IMG/VR virus record: IMGVR_UViG_3300002460_000024
Span: 1-64,000 of that record
DNA from: a virus
DNA: 64,000 nt
Direction: 5' to 3' (one strand)
In this document: positions 38,144-48,132 of the stretch, one piece after another
Position numbering within the stretch: the first letter of the stretch is position 1
Layout: each line of letters opens with the position of its first letter
The notes under the pieces: model-generated
What the model was told of the DNA's origin: nothing
Seen by the model: only the letters and a program-made list of their open reading frames with translations
Database searches by the model: none
Translations under genes and position numbers: made by a program

Positions 38144-38168
38144 GGCGACGAGATTAATCCCGTAACCC
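38144..38168. repeat. Dispersed motif as full palindrome
   Basis: GGCGACGAG, ATTAAT, CCCGTAACC: second case in which both half-sites are present. Its ATTAAT supplies the stop codon of the 45-residue gene. Confidence 0.9.
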
Positions 38169-38291
38169 AAACCAATATAACCTCTTTTCTGTCTCTCTTA
38201 TTTCTTTAACAGAGTTCCTTCTTATTCGCTGGAGTTTTAACCAATCAAAATACTCTTTGAAGCTGCCGAAGGATTGGGTTTGCTTCGTCAT
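38154..38291 (-). CDS. Small protein, 45 residues, coupled to the giant gene
   Basis: The ATG at 38291 overlaps the TGA of the 2939-residue gene (ATGA), a classic coupling. The product begins MTKQTQSFGSFKEYFDWLKLQ and is basic and helical. Its TAA lies in the palindromic motif at 38144-38168. Too short for most gene callers; likely real because of the overlap and clean frame. Confidence 0.6.
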   Translation of the reverse strand: MTKQTQSFGSFKEYFDWLKLQRIRRNSVKEIRETEKRLYWFGLRD

Positions 38292-41200
38292 TCTTCGATA
38301 TCTTCTAATTCAATTTCAGGGACATATTTAATCCAATCCATATCTTTCACATTGTATTTTATACCGTATTCGCTGCTAATTCGGTAATAAGAAATAGTGG
38401 CCGCATCCTTTTTGGTGATCTTAATTACCTTCTCCCTTTCGTCATCCCCAATTTCTTCATATTCTACCTCATGGTAATCTAATAGATCCTCTATTTTTTC
38501 GTCATCATTTAAAGTCTCGTTTAGCATTTTATACCACTCTCTACCGGCCATTGCTTTATAGACATACTGCTGATTCTCTGTTGTAGGTAGGGCGACGCCA
38601 TTTTCGTCATATAATTTTAAGTCCGAAAACTGACCTATTTTCTTAGTCAAATTTAAACTGGCAAGCTTTTTCCATACCGGATCGCCGCCCTGTAGCCCAA
38701 ACCAATGTTTAAGCGGTAAAAATTGCTCACCCGGATATGTTTTTATGGGAAATCCAAATACATCTAATTTCGGTTTATCCAGGTTCCATCCATTATAAGC
38801 GGCATACTTCATAATATCTTCGAAAGTATCTACCTTATATTCATACTTCGAGAAAATATCATCAATTTGGGTAACTAAAGTAGTATTTTGAGGTAATGGC
38901 TTAGTCATATAGCCCAGGGCTGTCTTTAAGAACTCCATTCCCTTTTTCTCTACCCCATTAATCCGATCATCAAAAACAGTTGTTACTAATTTATTAACAC
39001 CCTGTACAAATGATTTTTCAAGAAAAGTATTTTTAGAAGATAGTACCGACATAAATAATTTCTCATTTGCCCCTTTGCCCTCCTTCCATCTATGCAAGTC
39101 CATATAATTACCAACAATAGTCAGAGGAATATCTAGAGCAGGAATTAGTCTATATGGCAGCCAATGACCACCAATTCTAATATTTCCTTTAGGATAGGTG
39201 TTTTCCATATTGGCCGACTGCTCATAATTTAATCCTGCGTGACTGCCGACAATTATAATCTTATCCTGATCATCATCATCCATATCCATTTGAGACATCA
39301 TAATCGCTGCCAGAGTAGTAAAGGCGCCCATACCAACCCACGCCCTACCCATTTGATCATAATATGCTTTTGATCCCCTTTCTCCCATTTGAGTTGATCT
39401 AATATCCTTATGCATATATGATAACGGCCCCTTAATTTTCTCAGCAAGTCCGGTTATTCCCAATCCATTAGCCCGAAGCATTCCATAAACCGGTGTATAA
39501 TCCACCATGTAATTAAACACGTTCGAAACAATCTTGGTAAATGGAACATATAACCTAGATACTACTCCAATTGGGTTTTTAGACTGAGTAACGGTTGATA
39601 ACATGTAAGCAGCCATTCCAATACCTCCGCGATAATCCCCGCGATATACCATTGTTTCTGCTGATTCCTTTGCTTCTGCCACAGCCTCTTCATTCCTTCC
39701 GGCCCTTAATATTTCTATTAATCGGATCGTTTTTTGCGACACGGTTAATGTATTGCCGGTAATCTTTTCATACACCTCGGCTTCTTTTAGCATCTGTGTT
39801 GTAGCTGCCCCACGATCATTACCCCCTATAATCTCGTTATAAACAGCCTCGTAAAGATCCTTTCCGGTTAATCCCTTTTCTACAAACTGCCTTCTAACAG
39901 AGGAAATAAACTCCGATTCCTCATTAGTCCTAAAAAATAAGGCATCTTGGGCCTGGAGCATTCTGCCTACATATTTATAAAACTCCACATATTTCAGGAC
40001 TGGAATATTAGCTATCCTTTTATCCTCTAGGGGAGACATTTCAACTTTTGAGCCTCCTTGAAATTGTCGATCGGCAAACTTATCGTCTAACATTCCATGT
40101 TGTAGAATATCCAAAATCTCATTAAAAGTCATTTGCCGGTTATTCTTTATGCCCTTGAAATAATAAATGGGCTTCATAATGGTTTCGGCTAATGGGCTCC
40201 CATACAAAAATACTTTCGGATCTTTATTTTTAATGGCATCTTTTAATGCTTTGAAGTAAAGTGATGGGTTTAGTGGATTCTCAATATACTTCGCTGCTAC
40301 GTTAGCTGCATTATTGGTGATGTTTATAGTAGAGGTCGATAATCCAGATAGCATCGATGAATACCAAAGCGCCCAATATATTTCCATACCGGAGGCTCCA
40401 TACATACCTGATATGCTCTGTACTAGTTGTTGAATAGCTCTTTCCTTAAATTTACCCTCTGTTTTTTGTACCGCCTCTGAGTACTTTAAAATATTCTCAA
40501 TTTGCCTCTCGCTCAAAGACTTTACCCCAAATCTTTCTCCAAAATACTCTAATAAAACCTTCTCGTCTACTAAACCATTTAGATTCAAAGTCTCATTAAT
40601 CTTGCTGATTACAGAGTTTTTATCTCGCTTTGCTTCCTTCATTTCTTCGGTAACTTTACCCCTCTCTTCCAGTTTACCAAAATACTTTTCAACCAGCTTT
40701 ATAGCGCCCCCTTTGGTTATTTTATTAAACTCCTCTTCAATAGCAATAGCAAGCTCATTAGCTGTTTGCCCTGTTACGCCGGCATCCTTTACTAATCGAT
40801 CGATTAGCTCCTGCTTTGTTTCGTTTCTTTCTGTGAAATGCGACGTAATTATCCCATCAATCTTTTTACTTCTCTCACGCAAGGCTTGTTTTACAGAACT
40901 TTCAACATCTTCAATCGGATTCTTAACTTCAACGGTAATAAATTCCTGAACCTTATCATATACGCCCTCGAAGTGCTTTGCTAATTTATCCTCATCAAAA
41001 GAAACATTTCCCATTTGGGCTTTTACATAAGCAATTGCTTTTTGAACAGAAGCACTTAACTTAACCCCCTCTTTAATGGCTTTAATCATTATTTTCACTG
41101 CGCCCTGAATAATCCCTGGTGGAATAAACGTAGCCGCCATAAACCCCTCCATGCCACCGAGATTCTTGTCAGCCCATTTATCTATAGCTGCAAGTTTCCT

Positions 41201-44200
41201 GCGGGTTTGCTCGTCAATATCTTTTTGAGTATCGCTTAAAACCTTCTCTCCTTTAATTTTCTTTATCCTTTCTGAACCGATTACCTGTTTGGCTGCACCC
41301 CTTTGAGCTCCCTTATATCCTTGGGTGGCTCTGGTGAATTTGCGACGTCGTTTTTGGCCTTTTGGAGATTCATTATATCTTTTTATGGCTCTTTGTACTG
41401 ATAATAACACCGCTTCTGGTGTCATTTTATTCCAAAGTGCCATTATCTGACCACCCTGGCCCGATAAACTCATCCTTTCTCCCACCGCTTCGGATAACTT
41501 TACCACCTTATCTAAAAGTTTAGCCCTATCCTTTCCTTCGGTCTTGGCCGCTTCCTGACCATAATAATCCATCAAGACTAATCCTAATGTATTCGCCATT
41601 AAATTATCTTGAATTGATACATTTCGGTCCATGGCTAATTCTTCTGCCTCTTCAACTCCATATTCGTCAATAAACCCCTGAGCTAATTGAACTGATTCTT
41701 TATTAGTTACCTCTTGGTAAAATAATGGGTCTTTATCCAAAAGGGCTTTTACTTCTTTCTTTCCTTCGTTTTTACGGGCAGTCTTACTTAACCCACGCTC
41801 CTTTTTCTTAAATTTCTTTCCACTGGCCTCTTTAATCTGAACCGCCATTTGTTTTTCAACCAACTTTTTATTTTCATCGGAGAGGTCCTTGTACTGTTTT
41901 GGGCCCTTATCTGAATTAAGCCATTTAATTGCATCAGCAATGCCATCGATCACTTTACCTCCGGCCTCTACGGTTTGGGCTGCTATCTCTATTGCTGCTG
42001 CATACCAATCGTTTGTGGTAATATCTATTTCTACATCATTACCATTCTCATCCTTAATGGTAAGGGTTTTCTTTTTAGGTGCCAGCTTCCTGATATTATC
42101 AGCTATCTCCTTTGTGGCTTTAGTGGCGACGCCAACTTTGGGCTCCTTTGTTTCACGTGAAACCTCCTTAACCGGCTCTTTTGTCTTCTTTACTGGTTCA
42201 CTTTTCTTGCTTTTAATATTTACACCCGTAACCTTTTTATACTGATCCTCTAGCGCCCTTAATGTAAGTTCGCGCTGCTTCTTGTACTGGTGGGGTCCAC
42301 CGCCATATTTTTCTATAAAGGCAATAATTTCCTTTACTTTAACACCCGCTTGTTGTGCTATGGTATCTAATGGAAGGGCTTTCGAAGAAAACCACCCAAC
42401 AGCCGACACAGATCCGTCTTTTACTTTGTTTGGCTCTCCCTCCTGGTTATAATCTTTCGCCTGCACTCCGTTTTGAGAAACAGCCTCAAATATTTTATTT
42501 TCTGTATCCACTTCATCCCGAATTCTTACTTTCTCGTTCTCCCAGGCCTCTTTAATTTGGGTAGGGTTGGTAGAAGTTTCGGCTATCTCGTCAGCCTTGT
42601 CGGTTTCAGCCATTGGGCCTTCTTCCACACCCGCCTCCAATCTTTCCTGATCGTACTTTTTAATCTTCGAAGATTCAAGATAAACCGTTCCTTTTGGGGG
42701 TGTTTTTTTAGTTTTGACGCGATTTTTGGTAACAAACTTTTGAGTTTCTACCTTATTGCCGGCAGCATCACGCCTAACAATCTCGTCGCCCTCCCGAACA
42801 TACCTTACTTTACTATCAGAAGATTCGAACACTGTACCTTGTTTAAGTTCAGCAAACTTGGCCGATACCTCATCCATGGTAATATCCTCACCGTCATAAT
42901 CCTTCATTTGCCCCTGTTCGTCAACATAGAACACAGAGTTTAATAACTCCCTTTCTTCTGGAGTGGGTAATGGGTCACCCCTATCAGTAAAATGGGTATC
43001 TATTAATTCCGCTTCTTTTTGGTTCCTTTCGGATTCGGACAATACCTCTTCCTCTGAAAGAGTGGTTTCCGGATAATCTATTTCTTCCGGGAGAACCACT
43101 CCACTTGGCTCAGTCGTTTCTCCGCTTGTTCCTTCGTTAAGTTTGGCTGGCTCAAGGCTTTGTTCGTTTTGGACATCACTTGATATCCCTGTTTTGTTTT
43201 CACTATCATATAATTCGGTTATTTGTTTTAATACTGTTTCATCATTGATGACGCTAAAGTTGGTGCCTCCCGATCTAATATCGGCCATCACTTCCGGCTT
43301 TGCCATCTCAGCCATAAATATCTCTTTTGGATAAGAATTCTTACCTATAAAATACATAGGCGCCTTACCAGCCACCACTTCCTGAACATTCTTCTCCATA
43401 TCCTTAATCTGGATATCATAAGTTTTCAACAGGGTTAGGTCCGTGGTATTAGCCTTTAATTTCTCCAGAGCATTAATATCGTCGAGCTTACTCATAATAA
43501 CATGCTTCTGAGGGGCACTTAAATTTGCTGGTATCTCTCTGCCCTTCAAAAATGCAAACTCCAATATCCCCATAGCTTCCAAATACCCTGGTTCATCTAT
43601 ATCTCCCCTACTCTTCAAAAGCTCAAGCCCCGCTTTGTTTTGCTTATAGGTTTTTTCCATATCGGGACCCTCCATTAGCATATCATACATGGTGGCCAAT
43701 TGATACTTTGATTCTGTGCCGGTATTCTTTGCGGTGAGGTCTGGTGCTGCCATTCCGAAAGACATTGCAAACCCTACCATAAATTCATTGGTTCCCGTAG
43801 GACTGTTTAATCTATCAAGGAAGGTTTGGTATGGGTTATGCGACGCGATTCTTCCCTGGTCCACTTCCTGCAGACCCTCCGTTATACCCTCTCCGGGTGC
43901 CTTAATCAGTGCAGATTTGAACCCTCTGGCCTTACCTAATTTCGTAAAGGCAAACATCATCTGCCCTATATTTATTGCTAAATAATTTAGATTTTGGGTA
44001 AAGGTGTCGGCAGTGTTTTTGGCGGCAACCTCTACGGCTACCCCATTTTGAAGTTGTGAATTAAAATCAGAACCCGCTTCAATAGTGGCATCAAACACCG
44101 TATTTACAACACCTGCAGTAATTCCAGAAGCTACCGTTCCTTCTATCCCTGCACCAACCACTCCGCCAGCCGCACCACCAGTTACTAGTGATCCACCTAT

Positions 44201-47107
44201 CATAGCTATCATCATTGGCGCCGAAGGAACCATATTGGTTATATACCAATCCGGATCTGTAAAACTCCTCCATCCGGAATATTCAACCTGAGATTGTGGG
44301 TTGGCTGAATTATAAGCTGCCATCAGGTCTCCCCATTTATTTTGAGCTTCAAAATCTCCCAAATAACCCATAGCGCCCCCAAAAGAATCGAACATATTTA
44401 AAATACCTCGTCCAAATTCAGTACTTATCTTTCCTGAATTGGGAATTGTATAGGCTCCAAACTGGTAGTCCGGCTGGTTCTGGTAAACTTGATTCGCCAA
44501 CTGGTTTACTTTGACATATCCTTCCGTTAGGTCCTGATCAAGCTGGTTGGTCATTATAGCATTCCACGCATCGATTGATTTTTTTACCGCTTCCTGGTCC
44601 GTGGGGTCTATATTTTTATAAAGTTCGTTCTTGAATATTGCCTCCTTATCCTTTACATATGCGGCATCCACGGTTTTAACTATACCCTGCAGGTGGGCTT
44701 GAAGTTTTTTGTTGGCTTTGGTAAACATCTCGGACTCGTCGGCTTGGATAGCTGCAGTCGTTTGATCAAGTAATGTTTGCCCATCAGCCAAGCTCATTTC
44801 TCCTTGAAATATCTTTTGCTGGATGGATTTTTGGGCCTCTTCTAATATAGGTATGGTAGATCCAATAAAATCAGCATGTTCTTTTTTGAATGCCAGGTTA
44901 AAAGAATCGCTTTCTAGTTTTAAAGTGGAGTTTAGGTTATTATAGATGACGGCATATTTCTGGTTTACCCCCTCAATTTCTTTCATGGCACTATTAAAGG
45001 AGGCTTCGAATGCTTTTGGGTTAGTTGGCACTACCCCTTGATCTATGGATGTTTTAAGGTTTTGATAGAGGGGTGACGAGATTATTGGTATGCTCTTATA
45101 TCCCGTTTGGGCGCCTGTAATCGGGTCGTACTCCCTTACAATTACCTCTTTATCACCATTAATGATACCCTTGGTTACTGTTTCGGCCTCAATGGTTCTT
45201 TCCTGTAAATTTCGATATGCCTGATACCCGTTTTTAACATAAGCGTCAATTTCCCGAAGTTGTGATGGTGTAATATCCTTGGTATTCACAACCGTACCGT
45301 CCTCCATGGTAAAGGATTTGTTCTGATTTTGGGTAATATAATCTTCTACCGTTATGTCGAATCCTGGCGAGTCTTGGATGTTCCATTTGGTTACGGTTCT
45401 TTGATCTTGCTTACCTTCCTGAAAGTCTTGTTCTGCCACGCTTAAAATAGCATCTTGTGTTTTATAAAGCTCTCCCAACAGCTTATTCCCAAGAAAGGAA
45501 TTTACCTCATCTCTAGAAATACGGGCACCGGCCAATAAAACCTTCTCATATTCAGGGCCGTTTTGGGCTATGAGCTCCTTAAACTTGTCATTATATTCAA
45601 TGGGAGCTTTGTTTTTATCATGAAGATCTCCTAAAAAGGTATCTCCAAACAACATGCCGGTTGGGTCAGAACCCTCCTTTCGATCGTACTCCAATCTGGG
45701 CTCAATTAAATCATTATAATCTGATTTTGTAATTGTGACGGCATCTTTGACGATTTTTTTATGCTCATCCATATAAAGATTTCCGATATCTGGATCGGTT
45801 AATATCTTGGTTTGAGAAAAATCTACGTCTAATTCAGGCAATCCTCCTTTTACTAAATTCCAATCTGATTTTATGGTTGAAGTTGAAACGTCGGGATCGG
45901 GGGTCGTTTCGCCAGTAGATCCCGTACTCGCGGGTTTATTTTTTTTTTGCCCTACTTGACCAAGTGGGGTTTCGAGTTCAACAAATTCTTGTCCTTTCCT
46001 GACAAATTCCTTTGCATCTGGATTCTTAGATTGGAATACTTTTATTTTGGCAATGTCGTCCGAGGCATACCTTACCTTCTTATCTCCTACCATAAAAAAT
46101 CTCCATGGTTCAGTTGTGGGTGGCGTAGCTTCTCCTTCGGGTATTACTGTTCCATCTTGGGCGACGAGATTATTGGCTTGCCCATTATTGTTTTGTTGAT
46201 GATCAAATATTTTATCCTTTAAAGCCTCATTGTGGGCTATAATATTCTTTACGTGGGGCCGATTATCACCTTTAAATTTATCAATTTTTGCCTGCACTAA
46301 TTTATAGGCTTTGGCCGGAACCATCCCATGCATATCTGCCGGAAAGTCTTTAGTGGCTGGTATTTTGATGGCTTCATTATCTTCGTTATCAGAATAAACA
46401 CGACCCTCTTTATTGGTCATATCTACTATTTCCCCCTTCTCTGCCTCTAATTTTTTACCGTTGGCAACTATATCTTCCCCTCCCTTTTCGTGGGTATCAC
46501 CTTTAATTTCAACTACTTCGTCTCCAACCTTATCAATAGCGCCGCCATCCTCCATATAATAAGCCCCAAACCTACGAGCATCTGTATAAAAAGATTCCCC
46601 TTGATTAAAGCTCTTAGGTACCTGTAAAACCTTATTTGTGCTCTTACTTAGTGGGCCGGTTTCCATTGGCAGGTACATATTTCTACTTACCGTACCAACC
46701 CACCCTTCATTATTACTTTTATCTGTAGCTGTTTTTACAGGATTCCATGTTTTTGGATCGTTTCCTTGACTACTTACCATAAAATCAAGATGTTTTTTAT
46801 ACTCTGGTTCGGCTTGTCCAGCGGTATAAATGTCCTGATAAAGTGTTTGAATAACTGGAAAATCGGCTTCCGTTAAATCGTCAGAGGCTGTTAAGTTTTC
46901 ACTAGCAACAAATTCGGCAAATTTTTTCTTATAAAAATCCTGGCCACTTGAGTAATTTCCGAACGAATCATTTTTATCTAGTAATTCCCATTTTGAAGCT
47001 CCCTTATCATCTTTTGGAAGCTCTGATACCGCTCTATCATTAAAATAAACTAAAAATTTATTCCACTGCTCGGCCTTTTTATTAGAAATTGGAATGGGTC
47101 TTGCCAT
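38288..47107 (-). CDS. Giant internal virion (ejection) protein, 2939 residues
   Basis: The first 300 residues contain GGAIDKVGDEVVEIKGDTHEKGG and EAEKGEIVDMTNKEGRVYSDNE, a segment I associate with large structural proteins of Bacteroidota phages. A Gly/Ala-rich hydrophobic stretch near residues 955-1005 could insert in a membrane. Residues 1600-1850 are Lys/Glu-rich and repetitive. Near 2235-2260 is GMEIYWALWYSSMLSGLSTSTINITNN, and near 2650 GGHWLPYRLIPALDIPLTIVGN, patterns of large polyvalent phage proteins. I infer a protein packed in the capsid and injected with the DNA. Several motif copies lie inside. Confidence 0.65.
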   Translation of the reverse strand: MARPIPISNKKAEQWNKFLVYFNDRAVSELPKDDKGASKWELLDKNDSFGNYSSGQDFYKKKFAEFVASENLTASDDLTEADFPVIQTLYQDIYTAGQAEPEYKKHLDFMVSSQGNDPKTWNPVKTATDKSNNEGWVGTVSRNMYLPMETGPLSKSTNKVLQVPKSFNQGESFYTDARRFGAYYMEDGGAIDKVGDEVVEIKGDTHEKGGEDIVANGKKLEAEKGEIVDMTNKEGRVYSDNEDNEAIKIPATKDFPADMHGMVPAKAYKLVQAKIDKFKGDNRPHVKNIIAHNEALKDKIFDHQQNNNGQANNLVAQDGTVIPEGEATPPTTEPWRFFMVGDKKVRYASDDIAKIKVFQSKNPDAKEFVRKGQEFVELETPLGQVGQKKNKPASTGSTGETTPDPDVSTSTIKSDWNLVKGGLPELDVDFSQTKILTDPDIGNLYMDEHKKIVKDAVTITKSDYNDLIEPRLEYDRKEGSDPTGMLFGDTFLGDLHDKNKAPIEYNDKFKELIAQNGPEYEKVLLAGARISRDEVNSFLGNKLLGELYKTQDAILSVAEQDFQEGKQDQRTVTKWNIQDSPGFDITVEDYITQNQNKSFTMEDGTVVNTKDITPSQLREIDAYVKNGYQAYRNLQERTIEAETVTKGIINGDKEVIVREYDPITGAQTGYKSIPIISSPLYQNLKTSIDQGVVPTNPKAFEASFNSAMKEIEGVNQKYAVIYNNLNSTLKLESDSFNLAFKKEHADFIGSTIPILEEAQKSIQQKIFQGEMSLADGQTLLDQTTAAIQADESEMFTKANKKLQAHLQGIVKTVDAAYVKDKEAIFKNELYKNIDPTDQEAVKKSIDAWNAIMTNQLDQDLTEGYVKVNQLANQVYQNQPDYQFGAYTIPNSGKISTEFGRGILNMFDSFGGAMGYLGDFEAQNKWGDLMAAYNSANPQSQVEYSGWRSFTDPDWYITNMVPSAPMMIAMIGGSLVTGGAAGGVVGAGIEGTVASGITAGVVNTVFDATIEAGSDFNSQLQNGVAVEVAAKNTADTFTQNLNYLAINIGQMMFAFTKLGKARGFKSALIKAPGEGITEGLQEVDQGRIASHNPYQTFLDRLNSPTGTNEFMVGFAMSFGMAAPDLTAKNTGTESKYQLATMYDMLMEGPDMEKTYKQNKAGLELLKSRGDIDEPGYLEAMGILEFAFLKGREIPANLSAPQKHVIMSKLDDINALEKLKANTTDLTLLKTYDIQIKDMEKNVQEVVAGKAPMYFIGKNSYPKEIFMAEMAKPEVMADIRSGGTNFSVINDETVLKQITELYDSENKTGISSDVQNEQSLEPAKLNEGTSGETTEPSGVVLPEEIDYPETTLSEEEVLSESERNQKEAELIDTHFTDRGDPLPTPEERELLNSVFYVDEQGQMKDYDGEDITMDEVSAKFAELKQGTVFESSDSKVRYVREGDEIVRRDAAGNKVETQKFVTKNRVKTKKTPPKGTVYLESSKIKKYDQERLEAGVEEGPMAETDKADEIAETSTNPTQIKEAWENEKVRIRDEVDTENKIFEAVSQNGVQAKDYNQEGEPNKVKDGSVSAVGWFSSKALPLDTIAQQAGVKVKEIIAFIEKYGGGPHQYKKQRELTLRALEDQYKKVTGVNIKSKKSEPVKKTKEPVKEVSRETKEPKVGVATKATKEIADNIRKLAPKKKTLTIKDENGNDVEIDITTNDWYAAAIEIAAQTVEAGGKVIDGIADAIKWLNSDKGPKQYKDLSDENKKLVEKQMAVQIKEASGKKFKKKERGLSKTARKNEGKKEVKALLDKDPLFYQEVTNKESVQLAQGFIDEYGVEEAEELAMDRNVSIQDNLMANTLGLVLMDYYGQEAAKTEGKDRAKLLDKVVKLSEAVGERMSLSGQGGQIMALWNKMTPEAVLLSVQRAIKRYNESPKGQKRRRKFTRATQGYKGAQRGAAKQVIGSERIKKIKGEKVLSDTQKDIDEQTRRKLAAIDKWADKNLGGMEGFMAATFIPPGIIQGAVKIMIKAIKEGVKLSASVQKAIAYVKAQMGNVSFDEDKLAKHFEGVYDKVQEFITVEVKNPIEDVESSVKQALRERSKKIDGIITSHFTERNETKQELIDRLVKDAGVTGQTANELAIAIEEEFNKITKGGAIKLVEKYFGKLEERGKVTEEMKEAKRDKNSVISKINETLNLNGLVDEKVLLEYFGERFGVKSLSERQIENILKYSEAVQKTEGKFKERAIQQLVQSISGMYGASGMEIYWALWYSSMLSGLSTSTINITNNAANVAAKYIENPLNPSLYFKALKDAIKNKDPKVFLYGSPLAETIMKPIYYFKGIKNNRQMTFNEILDILQHGMLDDKFADRQFQGGSKVEMSPLEDKRIANIPVLKYVEFYKYVGRMLQAQDALFFRTNEESEFISSVRRQFVEKGLTGKDLYEAVYNEIIGGNDRGAATTQMLKEAEVYEKITGNTLTVSQKTIRLIEILRAGRNEEAVAEAKESAETMVYRGDYRGGIGMAAYMLSTVTQSKNPIGVVSRLYVPFTKIVSNVFNYMVDYTPVYGMLRANGLGITGLAEKIKGPLSYMHKDIRSTQMGERGSKAYYDQMGRAWVGMGAFTTLAAIMMSQMDMDDDDQDKIIIVGSHAGLNYEQSANMENTYPKGNIRIGGHWLPYRLIPALDIPLTIVGNYMDLHRWKEGKGANEKLFMSVLSSKNTFLEKSFVQGVNKLVTTVFDDRINGVEKKGMEFLKTALGYMTKPLPQNTTLVTQIDDIFSKYEYKVDTFEDIMKYAAYNGWNLDKPKLDVFGFPIKTYPGEQFLPLKHWFGLQGGDPVWKKLASLNLTKKIGQFSDLKLYDENGVALPTTENQQYVYKAMAGREWYKMLNETLNDDEKIEDLLDYHEVEYEEIGDDEREKVIKITKKDAATISYYRISSEYGIKYNVKDMDWIKYVPEIELEDIEE
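45070..45086 (+). repeat. Dispersed motif inside the giant gene
   Basis: GGGGTGACGAGATTATT, minus reading Ile-Ile-Ser-Ser-Pro-Leu. Other copies in the same gene: 40840-40852, 42125-42140 (second class), 43847 region, 45735-45749 (second class), 46159-46174. Confidence 0.7.
46159..46174 (+). repeat. Dispersed motif inside the giant gene
   Basis: GGGCGACGAGATTATT, minus reading Asn-Asn-Leu-Val-Ala, a different codon phase from the copy at 45070. Confidence 0.75.
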
Positions 47108-47123
47108 GTTGCTATACTTTTTT

Positions 47124-47131
47124 CAAAGATA
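47124..47131 (-). promoter_or_regulatory. Promoter box TATCTTTG
   Basis: Minus-strand TAnnTTTG 17 bases upstream of the giant gene ATG at 47107. Confidence 0.6.
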
Positions 47132-47139
47132 GTAACTTT

Positions 47140-47544
47140 TTAGAACTTTATAACTCGGTGTGGGTGATAGTAAAACACGGTATCATACATATCATAAGGG
47201 GGAAAATGAAAAGGCTGTGAAACAACTTGCCCAGTTCCATCAAGTACAGCATCATAAAATGTAGGGTTCCATTTTCCATAAATCTTTTTAGATGGATAAG
47301 ACTCTAACCAGATAGCATCTTCGGAACAGCTTAAAATATGCCCACCTTGCAAGTAATAGGTGTATATCATTTGCCGATTAATGGTTATTTCAACAGAGGA
47401 GTCGGTTTTATAAGCTTCTATTATTGACCCATAATTAATAAATATACTGTCATATTTTAATATGCACCTTATATTCTCACTTTTAAAGGACTGGGCCTGA
47501 ATTAAATTAAATCCAAGAATCAGTAAAAAAATCAATTTTTTCAT
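47140..47544 (-). CDS. Exported hypothetical protein, 134 residues
   Basis: A clear N-terminal signal peptide (MKKLIFLLILGFNLIQAQS) with a likely cut after QAQ; the rest is beta-rich with many aromatic residues. No lipobox. It would act in the periplasm or outside, perhaps in superinfection exclusion; no family recognised. Confidence 0.6.
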   Translation of the reverse strand: MKKLIFLLILGFNLIQAQSFKSENIRCILKYDSIFINYGSIIEAYKTDSSVEITINRQMIYTYYLQGGHILSCSEDAIWLESYPSKKIYGKWNPTFYDAVLDGTGQVVSQPFHFPPYDMYDTVFYYHPHRVIKF

Positions 47545-47909
47545 TCTTCTGTTTTTAGTATAACGCTATTGTAGTATTGGTTATTGTTGGGACGACGCAA
47601 TTAATCTCATTTTTTTTCGTATAAACGGTCTCAGGTCTGACTATTCAGAGAAGGAGATAGATTAGGAGGAAAGGTCTTCAAAAAGAGCTTACAAAAAACA
47701 ATGTAAAAAATAAGCCCTTTTTGAAGACCAGACTATTCGTCGCTATCGATGAGTTTATCGGATGAGGCTGTTACCGGAAAGAGCTTTCCAGTCCTGCGTA
47801 ACATTTAACTTCAAGGAACTTTATTTATCTGATCCAAACCCGTAGGTAAGTGTGGCCGCTAAAGGATAATGTGGCTTATATCCAGTTTCGGCAAGTCTTA
47901 GCTGCTATT
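47545..47909. other. Non-coding region with hairpins
   Basis: Holds a motif copy (47589-47605) and a long hairpin: GGTCTTCAAAAAGAGCTTA (47673-47691) against TAAGCCCTTTTTGAAGACC (47711-47729), one mismatch. GGAAAGAGCTTTCC near 47777 is a further self-complementary stretch. No frame above 60 codons looks coding. Possibly an untranslated regulatory region. Confidence 0.5.
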
Positions 47910-48002
47910 AAAAATCGAAGCCCCCGTAGAAAAACTTGTGAAAGTTACGCCGGGGGCTATGGATTTTATTCCAATATTATATATGGGTAACGTAACTTTC
48001 AC
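47910..48002 (-). ncRNA. Candidate pseudoknot small RNA, copy 2
   Basis: On minus: 5' arm GTGAAAGTTACG (48002-47991), an A/T-rich linker, GCCCCCG (47957-47951), then CGTAACTTTCAC (47949-47938), the perfect 12-base partner of the arm, then CGGGGGC (47926-47920) and TTCGATTTTT. The plan equals those at 6376-6452 and 8862-8973, though the arm sequence is unrelated. Expected length about 93 nt. Confidence 0.62.
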
Positions 48003-48006
48003 GAAA

Positions 48007-48014
48007 CAAATATA
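48007..48014 (-). promoter_or_regulatory. Promoter box TATATTTG of RNA copy 2
   Basis: Four bases (TTTC) separate the box from the 5' arm, the same spacing as in the other two copies. Confidence 0.6.
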
Positions 48015-48132
48015 CGCTTTTTATTAAATAACACAATAAATCAAATATTTTTAGGTTATTTACTACGCACTCCGTTCTAGGGGTGTTTTAAGCTAACGGA
48101 ATAGAGGTCGGCAGGCCCCTATTTATTTTAAA

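Noticed and set aside
47673-47729. Long hairpin as a terminator
   Set aside because: Neither end is followed by a T run on its transcribed strand, so I list it only as structure.
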